Assembly: GCA_017302435.1 (NCBI GenBank)
Contig: JAFLDL010000004.1
Coordinates: 90,161 to 154,160, forward strand
Reading direction: 5' to 3'
DNA: 64,000 nucleotides
DNA from: Candidatus Accumulibacter necessarius
GTDB lineage: Bacteria; Pseudomonadota; Gammaproteobacteria; Burkholderiales; Rhodocyclaceae
Shown here: in pieces, positions 1 to 10,072 of the stretch
How the letters are laid out: the number at the start of each line of letters is the position of its first letter
Position numbering within the stretch: position 1 is the first letter of the stretch
The notes under the pieces: model-generated
What the model saw: the letters and a program-made list of their open reading frames with translations, nothing else
Databases searched by the model: none
Told to the model about the DNA's origin: nothing
Position numbers and translations under genes: made by a program

Positions 1-434
1 TCAGGTCGCTGCTGGAAGCGGGAGCGGAGATCGAGACCACCGACGCACTCGGCAGAACACCCCTCCACATGGCAGCGTTCTACGGACGCACCAGGGCAAC
101 GGAACTTCTTCTCGCCAGCGGTGCGACCATCGAAGTCAGGGACCGGATCGGCATGACGCCCCTGCATGCGGCGGTCCTTGCAGGTGGCAGGCACGTAGTG
201 GAACTGCTGCTTGACCGAAAGGCGGATCCGAATGCGCGGACCGACACCGGGCAAACACCGCTGCACCTTGCCGCCGCGACCGGCCAGCCACGGGTCGCAC
301 GGCTCCTCATCGAACGGGGTGCCGACCCGAAGAGCAAGGACAAGCACGGCAAGACCCCGATCTTCTACGCCTCGCGCAACAAGCACCCGATCACGACCGA
401 AGCACTGCAGCCGTATGCCGCGAAGGACGACTGA
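1..434 (+). CDS. Ankyrin-repeat protein, C-terminal part (5' end outside window)
   Basis: The reading frame is open from base 3 and ends at TGA 432-434, so only the C-terminal ~143 residues are present. About four ankyrin units of ~33 residues can be read, with the usual G-x-TPLH-x-A helix-start signature (GRTPLHMAA, GMTPLHAAV, GQTPLHLAA, GKTPIFYAS). Ankyrin repeats are protein-interaction scaffolds. No enzymatic domain, signal peptide or membrane segment lies in the visible part, so partner and location are unknown. The last unit degenerates into a short capping tail. It converges with the fadD-type gene on the other strand. Confidence 0.85.
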   Translation, partial: RSLLEAGAEIETTDALGRTPLHMAAFYGRTRATELLLASGATIEVRDRIGMTPLHAAVLAGGRHVVELLLDRKADPNARTDTGQTPLHLAAATGQPRVARLLIERGADPKSKDKHGKTPIFYASRNKHPITTEALQPYAAKDD

Positions 435-521
435 CTGCGCCTCGTCACAACGGCTCGCACCTGCCCGCGGATCGGCTGGCGGTGCGTCTGACCAGAAGCA
501 CCGCCAGGGAGGTCTGGCGGA

Positions 522-2198
522 TCAGGCCTTCTTGATTGCCTCGTCGCGGAGTTCGCGGCGCAGGATCTTGCCGACGTTGGTCTTCGGCAACTCGGTACGG
601 AATTCGACCTGGCCAGGCACCTTGTAGCCGGTCAGGTGCTCCCGGCAATGGGCGATCAACGCCTCTGCAGTGAGCGCCGGGTCCTTCTTGACGACGAAGA
701 TCTTCACCGCCTCTCCCGACTTGTCGTGCGGAACACCGACCGCAGCAACCTCAAGAACGCCGGGATGCTGGGCCACGACATCCTCGACTTCGTTCGGGTA
801 CACGTTGAAGCCCGAGACCAGAATCATGTCCTTCTTCCGGTCGACAATACGGACGAAACCGGTTTCATCCATCACCGCGATATCGCCGGTCAGCAGGAAA
901 CCGTCAGGCATGATGACCTTGGCGGTCTCTTCAGGACGGTTGTAATAACCCTTCATGACCTGCGGACCCCGGATGCAGAGTTCGCCGCGCTCGCCCAGCG
1001 GTACATCGACGCCCGCGTCGTTGCGAATGGCGACCTCGGTAGACGAGATCGGCACACCAATCGCGCCGGTGTAGGCGGGGATGTCTAGTGGATTGATGGT
1101 TGCCGCCGGCGAGGTTTCGGTCAGACCATAGGCCTCGATGAGGGGCTTGCCGGTCACCTGCTTCCACCTTTCTGCAACCGCCCTCTGGACGGCCATCCCA
1201 CCGCCGAGCGTGACCTTGAGCTTGGCGAAGTCGAGCGCACAAAAGGCATCATTGTTCAGCATGGCATTGAACAGGGTATTGACGCCGGTGATGACCGTGA
1301 AGGGATACTTGCCCAGTTCCGCGACAAAACCAGGAATGTCGCGCGGGTTGGTAATCAGCAGGTTGCTGGCACCGATCTTGAAAAAGGTGAAGCAGTTCGC
1401 CGTCAGGGCGAAAATGTGGTAGAGGGGCAGCGCCGTAACGACCATGTGCTGCTCATCCCCCAGCGCCGGCTTGATCCAGGCGTGCGCTTGGGCGAGATTG
1501 GCCAGGATGTTGCGATGAATCAGCATGGCCCCTTTCGAGAGGCCTGTCGTTCCACCCGTGTACTGCAGAAAGGCCAGATCTTCCTGCTTGACGGCGACCG
1601 CCTTCAGCTCGGCCGAAGCGCCCTTGGCAAGCGCGCTACGGAAATTGACGGCGCGCGGCAGATTCCATGCCGGCACCATCTTCTTGACATACTTGACGAC
1701 GAAATTGACGACCGCACCCTTCGGAAAGCCGAGCATGTCGCCAAGACGAGCCACCACGATGTGTTTCACCGGCGTTCTCGCCACGACCTGCTCCAGGGTG
1801 ACAGCGAAATTCTCGAGAATCACGATGACGTCGGCGCCTGAATCCTTCAGTTGATGCTCCAGTTCGCGTGGCGTGTACAGCGGGTTGACATTCACCACCA
1901 CATAGCCCGCACGCAAGGCACCGAAAATACAGATCGGATACTGCAGCACATTCGGCATCATCAGGGCCACGCGGGCCCCCAGCGGCAACTTGAGAACCGA
2001 CTGCAGGTAAGCGGCAAAATCCCGCGACAACTTGTCGAGTTCCGCGTAGGTGATCTCGACCCCCATGTTGATATAGGCCACGCGGTCGCGATACTTTGCG
2101 ACGCTTTTCTCGAACAGCTCGCCAAGCGACTGGAACTCGCTCAAATCAACCTCGGCGGGTACGCCCTGTTGATAGCTCTTCAGCCAGATCTTCTCCAC
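522..2198 (-). CDS. fadD: Long-chain fatty acid--CoA ligase (FadD type)
   Basis: This is a 558-residue AMP-forming acyl-CoA synthetase, close to E. coli FadD (561). It activates long-chain fatty acids to acyl-CoA at the inner membrane. The phosphate-binding loop [11 protein letters not shown] lies around residues 212-222. The acyl-CoA synthetase signature runs through [11 protein letters not shown], and the C-terminal hinge/lysine region has [21 protein letters not shown] place the start at GTG 2198-2196 because a strong AGGAGGAG sits just upstream; the open frame extends 28 codons further but that part is low-complexity Arg/Gly. It could feed beta-oxidation or the lipid storage genes at 10-18 kb. 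Confidence 0.93.
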   Translation of the reverse strand: MEKIWLKSYQQGVPAEVDLSEFQSLGELFEKSVAKYRDRVAYINMGVEITYAELDKLSRDFAAYLQSVLKLPLGARVALMMPNVLQYPICIFGALRAGYVVVNVNPLYTPRELEHQLKDSGADVIVILENFAVTLEQVVARTPVKHIVVARLGDMLGFPKGAVVNFVVKYVKKMVPAWNLPRAVNFRSALAKGASAELKAVAVKQEDLAFLQYTGGTTGLSKGAMLIHRNILANLAQAHAWIKPALGDEQHMVVTALPLYHIFALTANCFTFFKIGASNLLITNPRDIPGFVAELGKYPFTVITGVNTLFNAMLNNDAFCALDFAKLKVTLGGGMAVQRAVAERWKQVTGKPLIEAYGLTETSPAATINPLDIPAYTGAIGVPISSTEVAIRNDAGVDVPLGERGELCIRGPQVMKGYYNRPEETAKVIMPDGFLLTGDIAVMDETGFVRIVDRKKDMILVSGFNVYPNEVEDVVAQHPGVLEVAAVGVPHDKSGEAVKIFVVKKDPALTAEALIAHCREHLTGYKVPGQVEFRTELPKTNVGKILRRELRDEAIKKA

Positions 2199-2436
2199 CT
2201 GCTCTCCTCCTGAGTGACCTTCTCTGTATAAGAATCGGCGTCGCCGGCACCTGCCGTCGGCTGACTGCCGTTCGCCTCCCAACCATTGACCGAATGGTTG
2301 ACGCTACGGGCTTTATTCTAAAGGATTTGTTGCTCCTGCCGGCGGGCAGAAGAGCATTTTCGCGATGAGCAACCGAAACCGGTGCTCGCCGGGAAAGCGC
2401 AGGCGCAGGCTGTCGTCATGGCTTCCCGCAGGCTTC

Positions 2437-2463
2437 ATCTGGCCAGGCGAAGCCTAGCCAGAT
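2437..2463. other. Imperfect hairpin in the 319-bp fdxA-fadD gap
   Basis: ATCTGGC-C-AGGC pairs with GCCT-A-GCCAGAT around a GAA loop, about 55 bases past the fdxA stop on the minus strand. No T-tract follows in either direction, so it is not a classical intrinsic terminator. It may be an mRNA 3'-end stabiliser. The rest of the 2199-2517 gap holds no gene that I can support. Confidence 0.4.
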
Positions 2464-2517
2464 CATCGCCGCCTGGCGTCGCGCGACTAGCGGAAAAAGG
2501 AGGGAGGACAGCCAGAC

Positions 2518-2841
2518 TCAGCGCAGCAGATACTTGAGCTTGTCCGGCTTGTTGTTCCACTCGTCGGCCTCGGGCAGCGCGTCGGTCCGCTCAACGATGA
2601 CCGGCCACGTCCGCGCCAGTTCGGCGTTGAGCGCGATGAACGCGCGCTGGGCTTCCGGTACATCGTCCTCGGCAAATATCGCTTCCGCCGGACACTCCGG
2701 AACACAAAGCGTGCAATCGATGCACTCCTCAGGGTCGATCACCAGGAAGTTCGGACCCTCGTGGAAACAGTCCACGGGACAGACGTCGACACAATCCGTA
2801 AACTTGCATTTGATACAGTTCTCAGTCACTACGTACGTCAT
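2518..2841 (-). CDS. fdxA: 7Fe-8S ferredoxin FdxA
   Basis: This 107-residue ferredoxin carries one [3Fe-4S] and one [4Fe-4S] cluster. Nine conserved cysteines are visible at 9, 12, 17, 21, 25, 40, 43, 46 and 50, the same spacing as Azotobacter ferredoxin I shifted by one. The second cluster motif reads [11 protein letters not shown]. The C-terminal ~55 residues form the tail typical of FdxA (W-P-V-I near residue 80). It is a soluble low-potential electron carrier whose partner is not shown by context. It stands alone, divergent from trxA, with ~190 bp between for promoters. Confidence 0.95.
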   Translation of the reverse strand: MTYVVTENCIKCKFTDCVDVCPVDCFHEGPNFLVIDPEECIDCTLCVPECPAEAIFAEDDVPEAQRAFIALNAELARTWPVIVERTDALPEADEWNNKPDKLKYLLR

Positions 2842-3030
2842 TGTCGCGCTTCTGCAGATTTAGACGCTCAGGACTATAGCGTATTTGGCGCCTCCGAGAC
2901 AGACCCACGGCTTCCATTAACGGGATTTTTTCGCTAGCATTGCAAAGCTGGCCGGCCAGAGCGTGGGCCAGACGCCATGCTACCCACCGCCGCCAGGCAC
3001 TCCTTCCCAGACCCCGCAAGAGGCATTTTG

Positions 3031-3357
3031 ATGAGCGAACACATCCATCACGTTACGGACGACAGTTTCGGCAGCGAAGTGCTGCAATCGGTTGAGCCTG
3101 TTCTCGTTGATTACTGGGCCGAATGGTGCGGTCCATGCAAAATGATTGCACCCCTGCTGGACGACATCGCACTTGACTATGCCGGCCGCCTGAAGGTCGT
3201 CAAGTTGAATATCGACGACAATCAGAGAACGCCAGCAAGTTATGGCATCCGTGGCATCCCGACACTGATGCTGTTCAAGAACGGTAACATCGAAGCCACC
3301 AAGGTCGGCGCCCTCTCGAGATCGCAACTGATCAGCTTCATTGACAATAATCTCTAA
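3031..3357 (+). CDS. trxA: Thioredoxin 1
   Basis: A 108-residue thioredoxin, essentially the length of E. coli TrxA (109). The redox centre WCGPCK is at residues 32-37, and the cis-proline loop [14 protein letters not shown] follows. It reduces protein disulfides in the cytoplasm and donates electrons to ribonucleotide reductase and other enzymes. The start ATG at 3031 gives the normal N-terminus; an upstream in-frame ATG at 2977 would add 18 atypical residues. The order trxA-rho is conserved in many proteobacteria and is kept here with a 200-bp rho leader between the genes. Confidence 0.97.
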   Translation: MSEHIHHVTDDSFGSEVLQSVEPVLVDYWAEWCGPCKMIAPLLDDIALDYAGRLKVVKLNIDDNQRTPASYGIRGIPTLMLFKNGNIEATKVGALSRSQLISFIDNNL

Positions 3358-3557
3358 ACTCGCTACGCTCCCAGCCTGAAGATTTCGTGGGTACACGGCC
3401 TGCCCATGGCCACTTGCCAGCCCGTACAATCCCTTCAGGCGTCCTCTCCCTTTAGCAGCACCCCTGCCGGCTTCACGGCCCCCCCTCTGGCACGCGTTTG
3501 ATTCGCGGCGGCGCGCAACACAGCGCGTTGGGTTCTTCCCTTTCTCGTCTCCAGCAC

Positions 3558-4814
3558 ATGCACCTATCCGAACTCAAAGCACTCCATGTAAGCCAGCTTC
3601 TGGACATGGCCATCAACAACAACGTCGAAGGCGCCAACCGACTGCGCAAGCACGAATTGATCTTCGCGCTGCTAAAGAATCAGGCCAGGAAAGGTGAGAG
3701 CATCTTCGGCGACGGAACGCTGGAAACACTGTCTGATGGCTTCGGTTTCCTCCGTTCGCCGGACACCTCGTATCTTGCGAGCACTGACGACATCTACGTC
3801 AGCCCGAGCCAGATCAGGCGCTTCAACCTGCATACCGGCGACACCATTGAAGGAGAAATCCGAACGCCGAAGGATGGCGAACGTTATTTCGCCCTGGTCA
3901 AGGTCGACCGGATCAATGGCGAAGCACCCGAGGCATCGAAGAACAAGATTCTCTTCGAGAATCTGACGCCCTTACACCCTGCCGAACATCTGCAACTCGA
4001 GCGTGACATCCGCGGCGAAGAGAACATTACCAGCCGCATCATCGACATCATCGCACCGATCGGCAAGGGCCAGCGCGGCCTGCTGGTGGCCAGCCCAAAA
4101 AGCGGCAAGACCGTGATGATGCAGCACATCGCGCACGCCATCACCACCAACCACCCGGACGTCACGGTCATTGTCCTGCTGATCGATGAGCGCCCGGAGG
4201 AGGTCACGGAGATGACGCGCTCGGTGCGTGGTGAAGTCGTCGCCTCGACTTTCGATGAACCGGCGACGCGCCACGTCCAGGTAGCCGAGATGGTCATCGA
4301 GAAAGCCAAGCGGCTGATCGAGCACAAGCGGGACGTCGTCATTCTGCTCGACTCGATCACCCGTCTGGCGCGCGCTTACAATACCGTCCAGCCGGCATCC
4401 GGCAAGGTGCTGACCGGTGGTGTCGATGCCAATGCGCTGCAGAAGCCAAAGCGCTTCTTCGGAGCTGCCCGCAACATCGAGGAAGGCGGCTCGCTGACCA
4501 TCATCGCGACGGCGCTGATCGATACTGGCAGCCGGATGGACGATGTCATCTACGAAGAGTTCAAAGGCACGGGGAACATGGAAATTCACCTCGACCGCCG
4601 CATGGCCGAGAAGCGCGTTTACCCTGCGATCAACGTCAATCGCTCCGGGACGCGCCGCGAAGAACTCCTGCTGAAGCCGGATGTGCTGCAAAAGATGTGG
4701 GTTCTTCGCAAGCTCCTCTACAACATGGACGATCTCGAAGCAATGGAATTTCTGCTCGACAAGATCAAGGCAACCAAGAACAACGCGGAATTCTTCGATT
4801 CGATGCGCCGCTGA
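3558..4814 (+). CDS. rho: Transcription termination factor Rho
   Basis: A 418-residue hexameric RNA-dependent ATPase that terminates transcription (E. coli 419). The N-terminal helical domain begins [18 protein letters not shown]. The RNA-binding OSB fold contains the [14 protein letters not shown] primary-site motif. The Walker A reads VASPKSGKT (E. coli has APPKAGKT), Walker B is [16 protein letters not shown], and the Q-loop/R-loop region ends in [20 protein letters not shown]. The start at 3558 gives the standard N-terminus; an in-frame extension to 3498 is not supported. The 200-bp leader after trxA could host autoregulation, which is an inference. Confidence 0.98.
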   Translation: MHLSELKALHVSQLLDMAINNNVEGANRLRKHELIFALLKNQARKGESIFGDGTLETLSDGFGFLRSPDTSYLASTDDIYVSPSQIRRFNLHTGDTIEGEIRTPKDGERYFALVKVDRINGEAPEASKNKILFENLTPLHPAEHLQLERDIRGEENITSRIIDIIAPIGKGQRGLLVASPKSGKTVMMQHIAHAITTNHPDVTVIVLLIDERPEEVTEMTRSVRGEVVASTFDEPATRHVQVAEMVIEKAKRLIEHKRDVVILLDSITRLARAYNTVQPASGKVLTGGVDANALQKPKRFFGAARNIEEGGSLTIIATALIDTGSRMDDVIYEEFKGTGNMEIHLDRRMAEKRVYPAINVNRSGTRREELLLKPDVLQKMWVLRKLLYNMDDLEAMEFLLDKIKATKNNAEFFDSMRR

Positions 4815-5000
4815 TCACGCCAGGGGGTGTCGCGGGGAAGGCAAGCACCGGAATCGATCACTTGGTGTCGGCGCGATCGGAACCCGGATTGCAGATGATG
4901 CAAAAATCACCGATAATTGCGATTTATCCAGACTCCTCATGTTTCGGGCGTCGCCTTGGCGCGGCGATCCGACAGATCTAACGCACAGGAAAAGCACCAG

Positions 5001-5216
5001 ATGAAAGACAACATCCACCCTGCATACAATGAAATCGCGGTGACCTGCTCCTGCGGCAACACCTTCACCACCCGATCGACCATGAAGAAGCCGCTGCACG
5101 TCGAGGTGTGCGCGGCCTGCCATCCGTTCTATACCGGAAAACAGAAGATCATCGACACGGCCGGCCGCGTCGAGAAATTCAACCAGAAATACGGCGCCAT
5201 GCGGAAGCCGGCTTAG
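5001..5216 (+). CDS. rpmE: 50S ribosomal protein L31 (zinc-binding form)
   Basis: A 71-residue type A L31. The four zinc-ligand cysteines are at 16, 18, 37 and 40 (CSC and CAAC), so this is the C+ form rather than the zinc-independent paralogue YkgM/RpmE2. The start ATG at 5001 matches the family ([12 protein letters not shown]). It lies 186 bp after rho and is followed directly by a clear intrinsic terminator. A role in zinc storage as well as ribosome structure is known for this form. Confidence 0.97.
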   Translation: MKDNIHPAYNEIAVTCSCGNTFTTRSTMKKPLHVEVCAACHPFYTGKQKIIDTAGRVEKFNQKYGAMRKPA

Positions 5217-5237
5217 GTCGGCCGGCAGGGTCGACAG

Positions 5238-5265
5238 AAAAGGCAGCCCCTTGGCTGCCTTTTTC
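5238..5265 (+). terminator. Intrinsic terminator after rpmE
   Basis: AAAAGGCAGCC pairs with GGCTGCCTTTT around a four-base loop and runs into further T residues. It starts 22 bases after the rpmE stop. It separates rpmE from the GT39-type gene. Confidence 0.9.
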
Positions 5266-5302
5266 GTTTCCGTCAACGGACGTTCAAGCGAATACGCTCC
5301 AG

Positions 5303-6964
5303 ATGCCAGTGCAACCGGCGCACGCCCGCTTCAAAGGGATTCCAATGCCACCCAGCGGCTGGACTCTGGCAGTCCTGCTCGCCCTCTATGTGTTCACCGG
5401 GCTGATCGGCCACGACCCCTGGAAACATGATGACGCAATCACCATCGGCGTGGTCCATGACATCCTCTCAAACGGCCACTGGCTAACGCCCGGCCTCGCT
5501 GGCCGCCCCTACCCTGAACCGCCTCTCTACTACTGGGTAGCCGCAGCAGCCGGTTATCTGTGGTCCTGGCTGTTGCCGTTGCACGAGGGTGCGAGACTGG
5601 CCAGCGGCTTGTTCACCCTGCTCGCCCTAGGTTTCATCCTGCTCGCCGCGCGCGAACTGCACGGCCGCGAGCAAGCGCCGGCGGCGCCCCTGCTACTGGC
5701 CGGTAGCATCGGCTTCCTTTTCCACGCCCACGAAGCGCAGCCCATGCTGGCCACGCTGACTGCACATACCGCCGCCTACTGGGGACTGACCCAGTTGCTC
5801 GGCAAGCGGCCGCGCCACGGCGCCACCTGCTTCGGCGCGGCACTGGGGCTCGGTTTTCTTGCCAACGGCCTGGCAGCCATGCTGCCGCTGCTGCCGGTGG
5901 CAACCTTTGTCGTCTGGCGATCCGATAACCGTCAGCGCTCGGCGCTGCTGCTGCTTGGCTCGCTGCTCCTGGCCTGCGCGCTGGCCGGCGGCTGGCTGGG
6001 CGCCCTGTTCGTCGCAGATCCCCAGTACTTCGCAGGGTTCTGGCATGGTGAGTTGACCCAGCTCGGCGGCAGCGCTCAGCCCTTGCTCAACCTGCAGCGC
6101 CTGCTCCTCATGCTGCCCTGGTACGCCTGGCCAGCCTTCCCTCTCGCCGGCTGGGCACTCTGGGCGAAGCGCCGGCAGCTGGCAACCACCCCGCTGGCCT
6201 TGCCCGTTTTCGCTTTGCTGACAGCGCTGCTGCTGGTCAGCCTGTGGTTAGGCGCAGGCAGCGCACCCGCCTTGTTGCTGCTCTCACCACTGGTCCTGCT
6301 AGCCGTTCCCGGGGTTGCTTCCCTGCGACGCGGCGCGGCGAACGCTTTCGACTGGTTCGGCATGATTACCTTCAGCGTCTTTGCCCTGCTCGCCTGGATC
6401 GGCTGGTCGGCCATGGTATTCGGCTGGCCCGAAAAGCTTGCGCGACAGGCGGTTCGGTTGGCGCCAGGATTCGTCGCTCATTTCAGCATCCTGGCCGCCG
6501 GCCTGGCTCTGCTCGCGACGTTGATCTGGTGCTGGTTGATTGTCACCAGCCCGCGCTCGCCAATGCGCGGGATCATGCACTGGATGGCCGGTCTGACCCT
6601 GTTCTGGCTATTGATCGCGACGCTCTGGATGCCATGGATCGACTACGGAAAAAGCTATCGTCAGGTGGCCGCGTCCCTGGCAAAGGCACTGCCCGGCGAG
6701 CGCCATTGCATCATCAACGTCAACACCGCCAACTCGATACTCGCCGCCCTGGATTATTTCGAGGACATACGCACCGTTACAGCGAGATCCCCTGGCGCAA
6801 AAAACTGTGATCTGCTGCTCATGCAGGGTTCAGCCAGAGATGGCGGCGTCGCGATGGCTGCCGGCTGGGAGAAGATCTGGGAGGGCGGTCGCCCGGTCGA
6901 CCGCCGTGCCAGCGAAAAGCTACACCTTTACCAGCGCCAAGCAGGAACCTTGTCAGGCAAGTGA
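5303..6964 (+). CDS. ArnT/PMT-like membrane glycosyltransferase (GT39/GT83 type)
   Basis: A ~553-residue polytopic membrane protein with about ten to twelve hydrophobic segments. The N-terminal region has the family layout: a first transmembrane helix, then DPWKHDDA with acidic residues, then PYPEPPLYYW, as in lipid-phosphate-sugar-dependent transferases of the ArnT/PMT group. Such enzymes move a sugar from an undecaprenyl- or dolichyl-phosphate donor to lipid A, protein or glycan outside the membrane. The short C-terminal soluble part resembles the periplasmic end of ArnT homologues. ATG 5345 is an alternative start. The acceptor is unknown and no aminoarabinose genes are nearby. Confidence 0.8.
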   Translation: MPVQPAHARFKGIPMPPSGWTLAVLLALYVFTGLIGHDPWKHDDAITIGVVHDILSNGHWLTPGLAGRPYPEPPLYYWVAAAAGYLWSWLLPLHEGARLASGLFTLLALGFILLAARELHGREQAPAAPLLLAGSIGFLFHAHEAQPMLATLTAHTAAYWGLTQLLGKRPRHGATCFGAALGLGFLANGLAAMLPLLPVATFVVWRSDNRQRSALLLLGSLLLACALAGGWLGALFVADPQYFAGFWHGELTQLGGSAQPLLNLQRLLLMLPWYAWPAFPLAGWALWAKRRQLATTPLALPVFALLTALLLVSLWLGAGSAPALLLLSPLVLLAVPGVASLRRGAANAFDWFGMITFSVFALLAWIGWSAMVFGWPEKLARQAVRLAPGFVAHFSILAAGLALLATLIWCWLIVTSPRSPMRGIMHWMAGLTLFWLLIATLWMPWIDYGKSYRQVAASLAKALPGERHCIINVNTANSILAALDYFEDIRTVTARSPGAKNCDLLLMQGSARDGGVAMAAGWEKIWEGGRPVDRRASEKLHLYQRQAGTLSGK

Positions 6965-6995
6965 GGCAGGCAGCAGCACCAAACAAGCTGCGCCG

Positions 6996-7541
6996 TCAGA
7001 GCCTGATGAAATGCTCGCGGTAGTACTGCAACTCAGCAATCGACTCGCGGATATCGGCAAGCGCGGTGTGCTCGGCACGCTTGACAAAGCCCTTGGCGAT
7101 CTCGGGTTTCCAGCGGCGGCAGAGTTCCTTCAGCGTGCTGACATCGAGGTTTCGATAGTGAAACCAGGCTTCAAGCTGCGGCATGTACCTGGCCATGAAG
7201 CGCCGGTCCTGCCCGATCGAGTTTCCGCACATCGGACTGGCCGCTTGCGGCACGTAGGACTGCACGAAAGCCAAGGCCGCCGCTTCAACAGCCGCCTCGT
7301 CGAGCACTGATGCCCGGACCCGCTCGATCAGACCGGAGCGCGCATGCGTTCTCCGATTCCACTCATCCATCGCCGCAAGACAGGCGTCCTCCTGGCGTAC
7401 GGCCCACACAGGTGATTCGGCAACTGTTGTCAATTGGCTGTCGGTCACGACCATTGCCAGTTCGATGATGTGGTCCCGCTCAGGTTCCAGACCGGTCATT
7501 TCCATATCCAGCCAAACGAGGTGATTGGCATCCTGTGCCAT
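6996..7541 (-). CDS. orn: Oligoribonuclease
   Basis: A 181-residue DEDDh 3'-5' exoribonuclease that degrades dinucleotides and other tiny RNAs, including pGpG from c-di-GMP breakdown. The catalytic residues are visible: D12 and E14 in [10 protein letters not shown]112 in [12 protein letters not shown]158 and D163 in EHTALADI. Length and start match the family. It is divergent from the M48 protease gene with 43 bp between starts. The latter part of the c-di-GMP pathway would link it to the EAL protein at 32.8 kb, which is an inference. Confidence 0.97.
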   Translation of the reverse strand: MAQDANHLVWLDMEMTGLEPERDHIIELAMVVTDSQLTTVAESPVWAVRQEDACLAAMDEWNRRTHARSGLIERVRASVLDEAAVEAAALAFVQSYVPQAASPMCGNSIGQDRRFMARYMPQLEAWFHYRNLDVSTLKELCRRWKPEIAKGFVKRAEHTALADIRESIAELQYYREHFIRL

Positions 7542-7584
7542 ATAATCCGCCTGAACTCCAAAAACATGATTGTGTCACAGACGC

Positions 7585-8823
7585 ATGCTCAATACCTTCT
7601 CCTTCGCGTTTCTTGCCGCCCTGGTGTTAATGTGCGCCCTGCGCATCTGGCTGGCGCAACGTCAGATTTCGCATGTCATTGCTCATCGCGGGCGGGTACC
7701 CGCTGGTTTCGCTGATCGCATCGAGCTCGACGCCCATCAGAAGGCCGCCGACTATACCGTCGCTCGCACCCGCTTCGGCACAGTCGGGCTGGCGGTTGAA
7801 GTGGCCGTTCTGCTCGCCTTCACGTTCGGCGGTGGCCTGCAAACATTGCATGACTTCTGGTCGGGGCGACTCGACGGCCTGACCTACGGCGTTGCACTGA
7901 TCTTCAGCGTCGCACTGGTATCCGCCATCGTTGATCTGCCCCTGGCGCTCTACCGGCAGTTTGTCATTGAGGCCAACTTCGGCTTCAACCGCATGACCTT
8001 GAAGATCTTTATCAGCGACCTGCTGAAACAGGCGGCACTGGGCATCGTTATTGGCACACCCGTGCTGCTGGCCGTACTCTGGCTGATGGACAGAATGGGT
8101 GATCTGTGGTGGCTCCACGTCTGGCTCTTCTGGTGCGCTTTCAATCTGCTGCTCCTGTTCATCTATCCAACCTGGATCGCACCACTTTTTAACAAGTTCG
8201 TCCCGCTTGACGATGCCCAGCTGAAGGTGCGCGTCGAGGCGCTGCTGGCGCGCTGCGGCTTCACCAGTTCAGGCCTCTTCGTGATGGATGGCTCAAGACG
8301 CTCGCGCCACGGCAACGCCTACTTCACGGGTTTCGGCAAGACCAAGCGCATCGTTTTCTTTGATACGCTGCTCAGCCGCCTGCGCCCGGTCGAGGTCGAA
8401 GCCGTCCTGGCGCACGAACTGGGCCACTTCAAGCACCGACACGTCCTCAAGCGGATAGGAATGCTTTTCGCCATGTCGCTCGGCTGTCTCGCTCTGCTCG
8501 GCCAACTGATCGATGCCGAGTGGTTCTTCAACGGACTTGGCGTTACTGCCGGGAACACCGTCCTGGGACTGCTTCTCTTCTTCCTCGTCGGCCCCGTCTT
8601 CACCTTCCTGCTGACGCCACTCCTGAGTCTGCTGTCCCGTCGCGACGAGTTTGAAGCCGACCGCTACGCGGCAGCCCACGCCTCGGCAGGTGATCTTGTC
8701 AGCGCGCTGGTGAAACTCTATGGAGATAATGCTGCGACGCTGACTCCCGACCCGCTACACTCACTGTTCTATGATTCACATCCACCGGCTGCCCTGCGCA
8801 TTACCCACCTGCAAAGCGCTTGA
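7585..8823 (+). CDS. M48 family metalloprotease (Ste24/CAAX protease-like)
   Basis: A 412-residue zinc protease with several N-terminal membrane segments and a C-terminal catalytic domain. HEXXH is at H277-E278-H281 (AHELGHFKH), and the third ligand is E357 in FEADRYA. The layout and the N-terminal peptidase_M48_N region match bacterial Ste24-like enzymes, which act in the inner membrane. The ATG at 7585 is preferred to the TTG at 7570. It starts a compact run M48-phhB-rsgA-PHA protein on the plus strand. The substrate is unknown. Confidence 0.9.
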   Translation: MLNTFSFAFLAALVLMCALRIWLAQRQISHVIAHRGRVPAGFADRIELDAHQKAADYTVARTRFGTVGLAVEVAVLLAFTFGGGLQTLHDFWSGRLDGLTYGVALIFSVALVSAIVDLPLALYRQFVIEANFGFNRMTLKIFISDLLKQAALGIVIGTPVLLAVLWLMDRMGDLWWLHVWLFWCAFNLLLLFIYPTWIAPLFNKFVPLDDAQLKVRVEALLARCGFTSSGLFVMDGSRRSRHGNAYFTGFGKTKRIVFFDTLLSRLRPVEVEAVLAHELGHFKHRHVLKRIGMLFAMSLGCLALLGQLIDAEWFFNGLGVTAGNTVLGLLLFFLVGPVFTFLLTPLLSLLSRRDEFEADRYAAAHASAGDLVSALVKLYGDNAATLTPDPLHSLFYDSHPPAALRITHLQSA

Positions 8824-8847
8824 ACAGAACCAGAAAGAGTCCAGGCG

Positions 8848-9192
8848 ATGATGACCGAACCGGAACTTGCCCGCGAACATTGTCGCCCGCTTCGTGGCGG
8901 CGAACACTCACTGGATCAAACGCAGGCGTCGGCCCTGCTCGCCAGCCTGCCGGGCTGGCAGATTGTCGACCCGGGCCAGCTGCTGCAAAAGGAATTCACC
9001 TTTGCCAGTTACACGGCCACCCTGTTGTTCGTAAACACCGTGGCGGGAATGGCTGAACGTGAAAACCACCACCCCGATCTTGAAGTCGGCTACGGCCGTG
9101 TCAAGGTCAATTACAGTACGCACGACGTCGGCGGCCTGTCACGCAACGATTTCATCTGCGCCGCCAAGATCGAAGCATTGGCCAGGATTTGA
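8848..9192 (+). CDS. phhB: 4a-hydroxytetrahydrobiopterin dehydratase (pterin carbinolamine dehydratase)
   Basis: A 114-residue PCD/DCoH-type protein, normal length for the family. The active-site histidine pair is in AERENHHPDLEVGY, followed by VKVNYSTHDVGGLS. The enzyme dehydrates 4a-hydroxytetrahydropterin to recycle the cofactor of phenylalanine hydroxylase. No phhA is in the window, so the role may be general pterin repair or molybdopterin-linked. Two adjacent ATGs (8848 and 8851) are possible starts. Its stop overlaps the TTG start of rsgA. Confidence 0.93.
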   Translation: MMTEPELAREHCRPLRGGEHSLDQTQASALLASLPGWQIVDPGQLLQKEFTFASYTATLLFVNTVAGMAERENHHPDLEVGYGRVKVNYSTHDVGGLSRNDFICAAKIEALARI

Positions 9193-10055
9193 GACTCGCA
9201 GGTACCGTCGTCGCCGCCTATGGGCGGCAGTACCGCATCGAATTGGCAGATGGAACGACGCTGCTCTGCGTTCCTCGCGGCAAGAAGAGCGAGCTGGTCT
9301 GCGGCGACCGGGTGACGGTCCAGCGCACGAGCCCAGACCAGGGCGTGATCGGCGCGCTTGACACGAGGCGGACCCTGCTTTATCGCTCGGACAATTTCAA
9401 ACAGAAGCTGATCGCCGCCAACGTCACTCAGGTGATCATCGTTGTCGCCACCGAACCCTCGTTTTCGGACGAACTTATCACGCGCTGCATCGTCGCCGCT
9501 GAAAGTCAGGACATCCAGGTTCTCATCGTGCTCAACAAATGCGACCTCAGCGAGCGGCTGGCAGCCGCCACGGCGGCGCTGGCGCCTTACGAGAAGCTGG
9601 GTTACCGGATCGTCAGGCTTTCGGCACGCCAGAATGGTACGCTGCTGTTACCGTGTCTGGCCGGCCACACCAGCCTGCTGATCGGCCAATCAGGGATGGG
9701 CAAATCGACCTTGATCAATGCCCTGGTCCCTGGCGCCGCCGCACCAACCCGCGAGATCTCGCAAGCCCTGCACACCGGCAAACACACCACCACGCATGCC
9801 AGCCTCTACCGCCCAAGCGCCGACTCGGCGCTGATAGACTCGCCCGGCCTGACCGAATTTGGTCTACACCACCTGTCATCAGAGGAAATTGCGCACGCGT
9901 TTATCGAACTTCGGCCGCTGCTCGGCCATTGTCGCTTCCGCAACTGTCGACACGACCATGAACCGGACTGCAGAGTACTTGCGGCAGTCTGTCATGGTGA
10001 CATCGACCCGCGCCGCTACGCGGCGTTCCGCTCACTCTGCGCCGAAATCGGCTAA
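9189..10055 (+). CDS. rsgA: Ribosome small-subunit biogenesis GTPase RsgA
   Basis: A 288-residue circularly permuted GTPase that acts late in 30S maturation. The motif order is permuted as expected: G4 NKCDL, then the P-loop GQSGMGKSTL, then G3 DSPGLTEFG. An N-terminal OB fold and a C-terminal zinc knuckle (CRFRNCRHDHEPDC) are present. The start is TTG 9189-9191, overlapping the phhB TGA (TTGA), which points to translational coupling; the encoded N-terminus RLAGTVVAAYGRQYRIEL is the family's normal beginning. No better in-frame ATG exists nearby. Confidence 0.95.
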   Translation: MRLAGTVVAAYGRQYRIELADGTTLLCVPRGKKSELVCGDRVTVQRTSPDQGVIGALDTRRTLLYRSDNFKQKLIAANVTQVIIVVATEPSFSDELITRCIVAAESQDIQVLIVLNKCDLSERLAAATAALAPYEKLGYRIVRLSARQNGTLLLPCLAGHTSLLIGQSGMGKSTLINALVPGAAAPTREISQALHTGKHTTTHASLYRPSADSALIDSPGLTEFGLHHLSSEEIAHAFIELRPLLGHCRFRNCRHDHEPDCRVLAAVCHGDIDPRRYAAFRSLCAEIG

Positions 10056-10072
10056 CACCACAGGAGTTTCGC

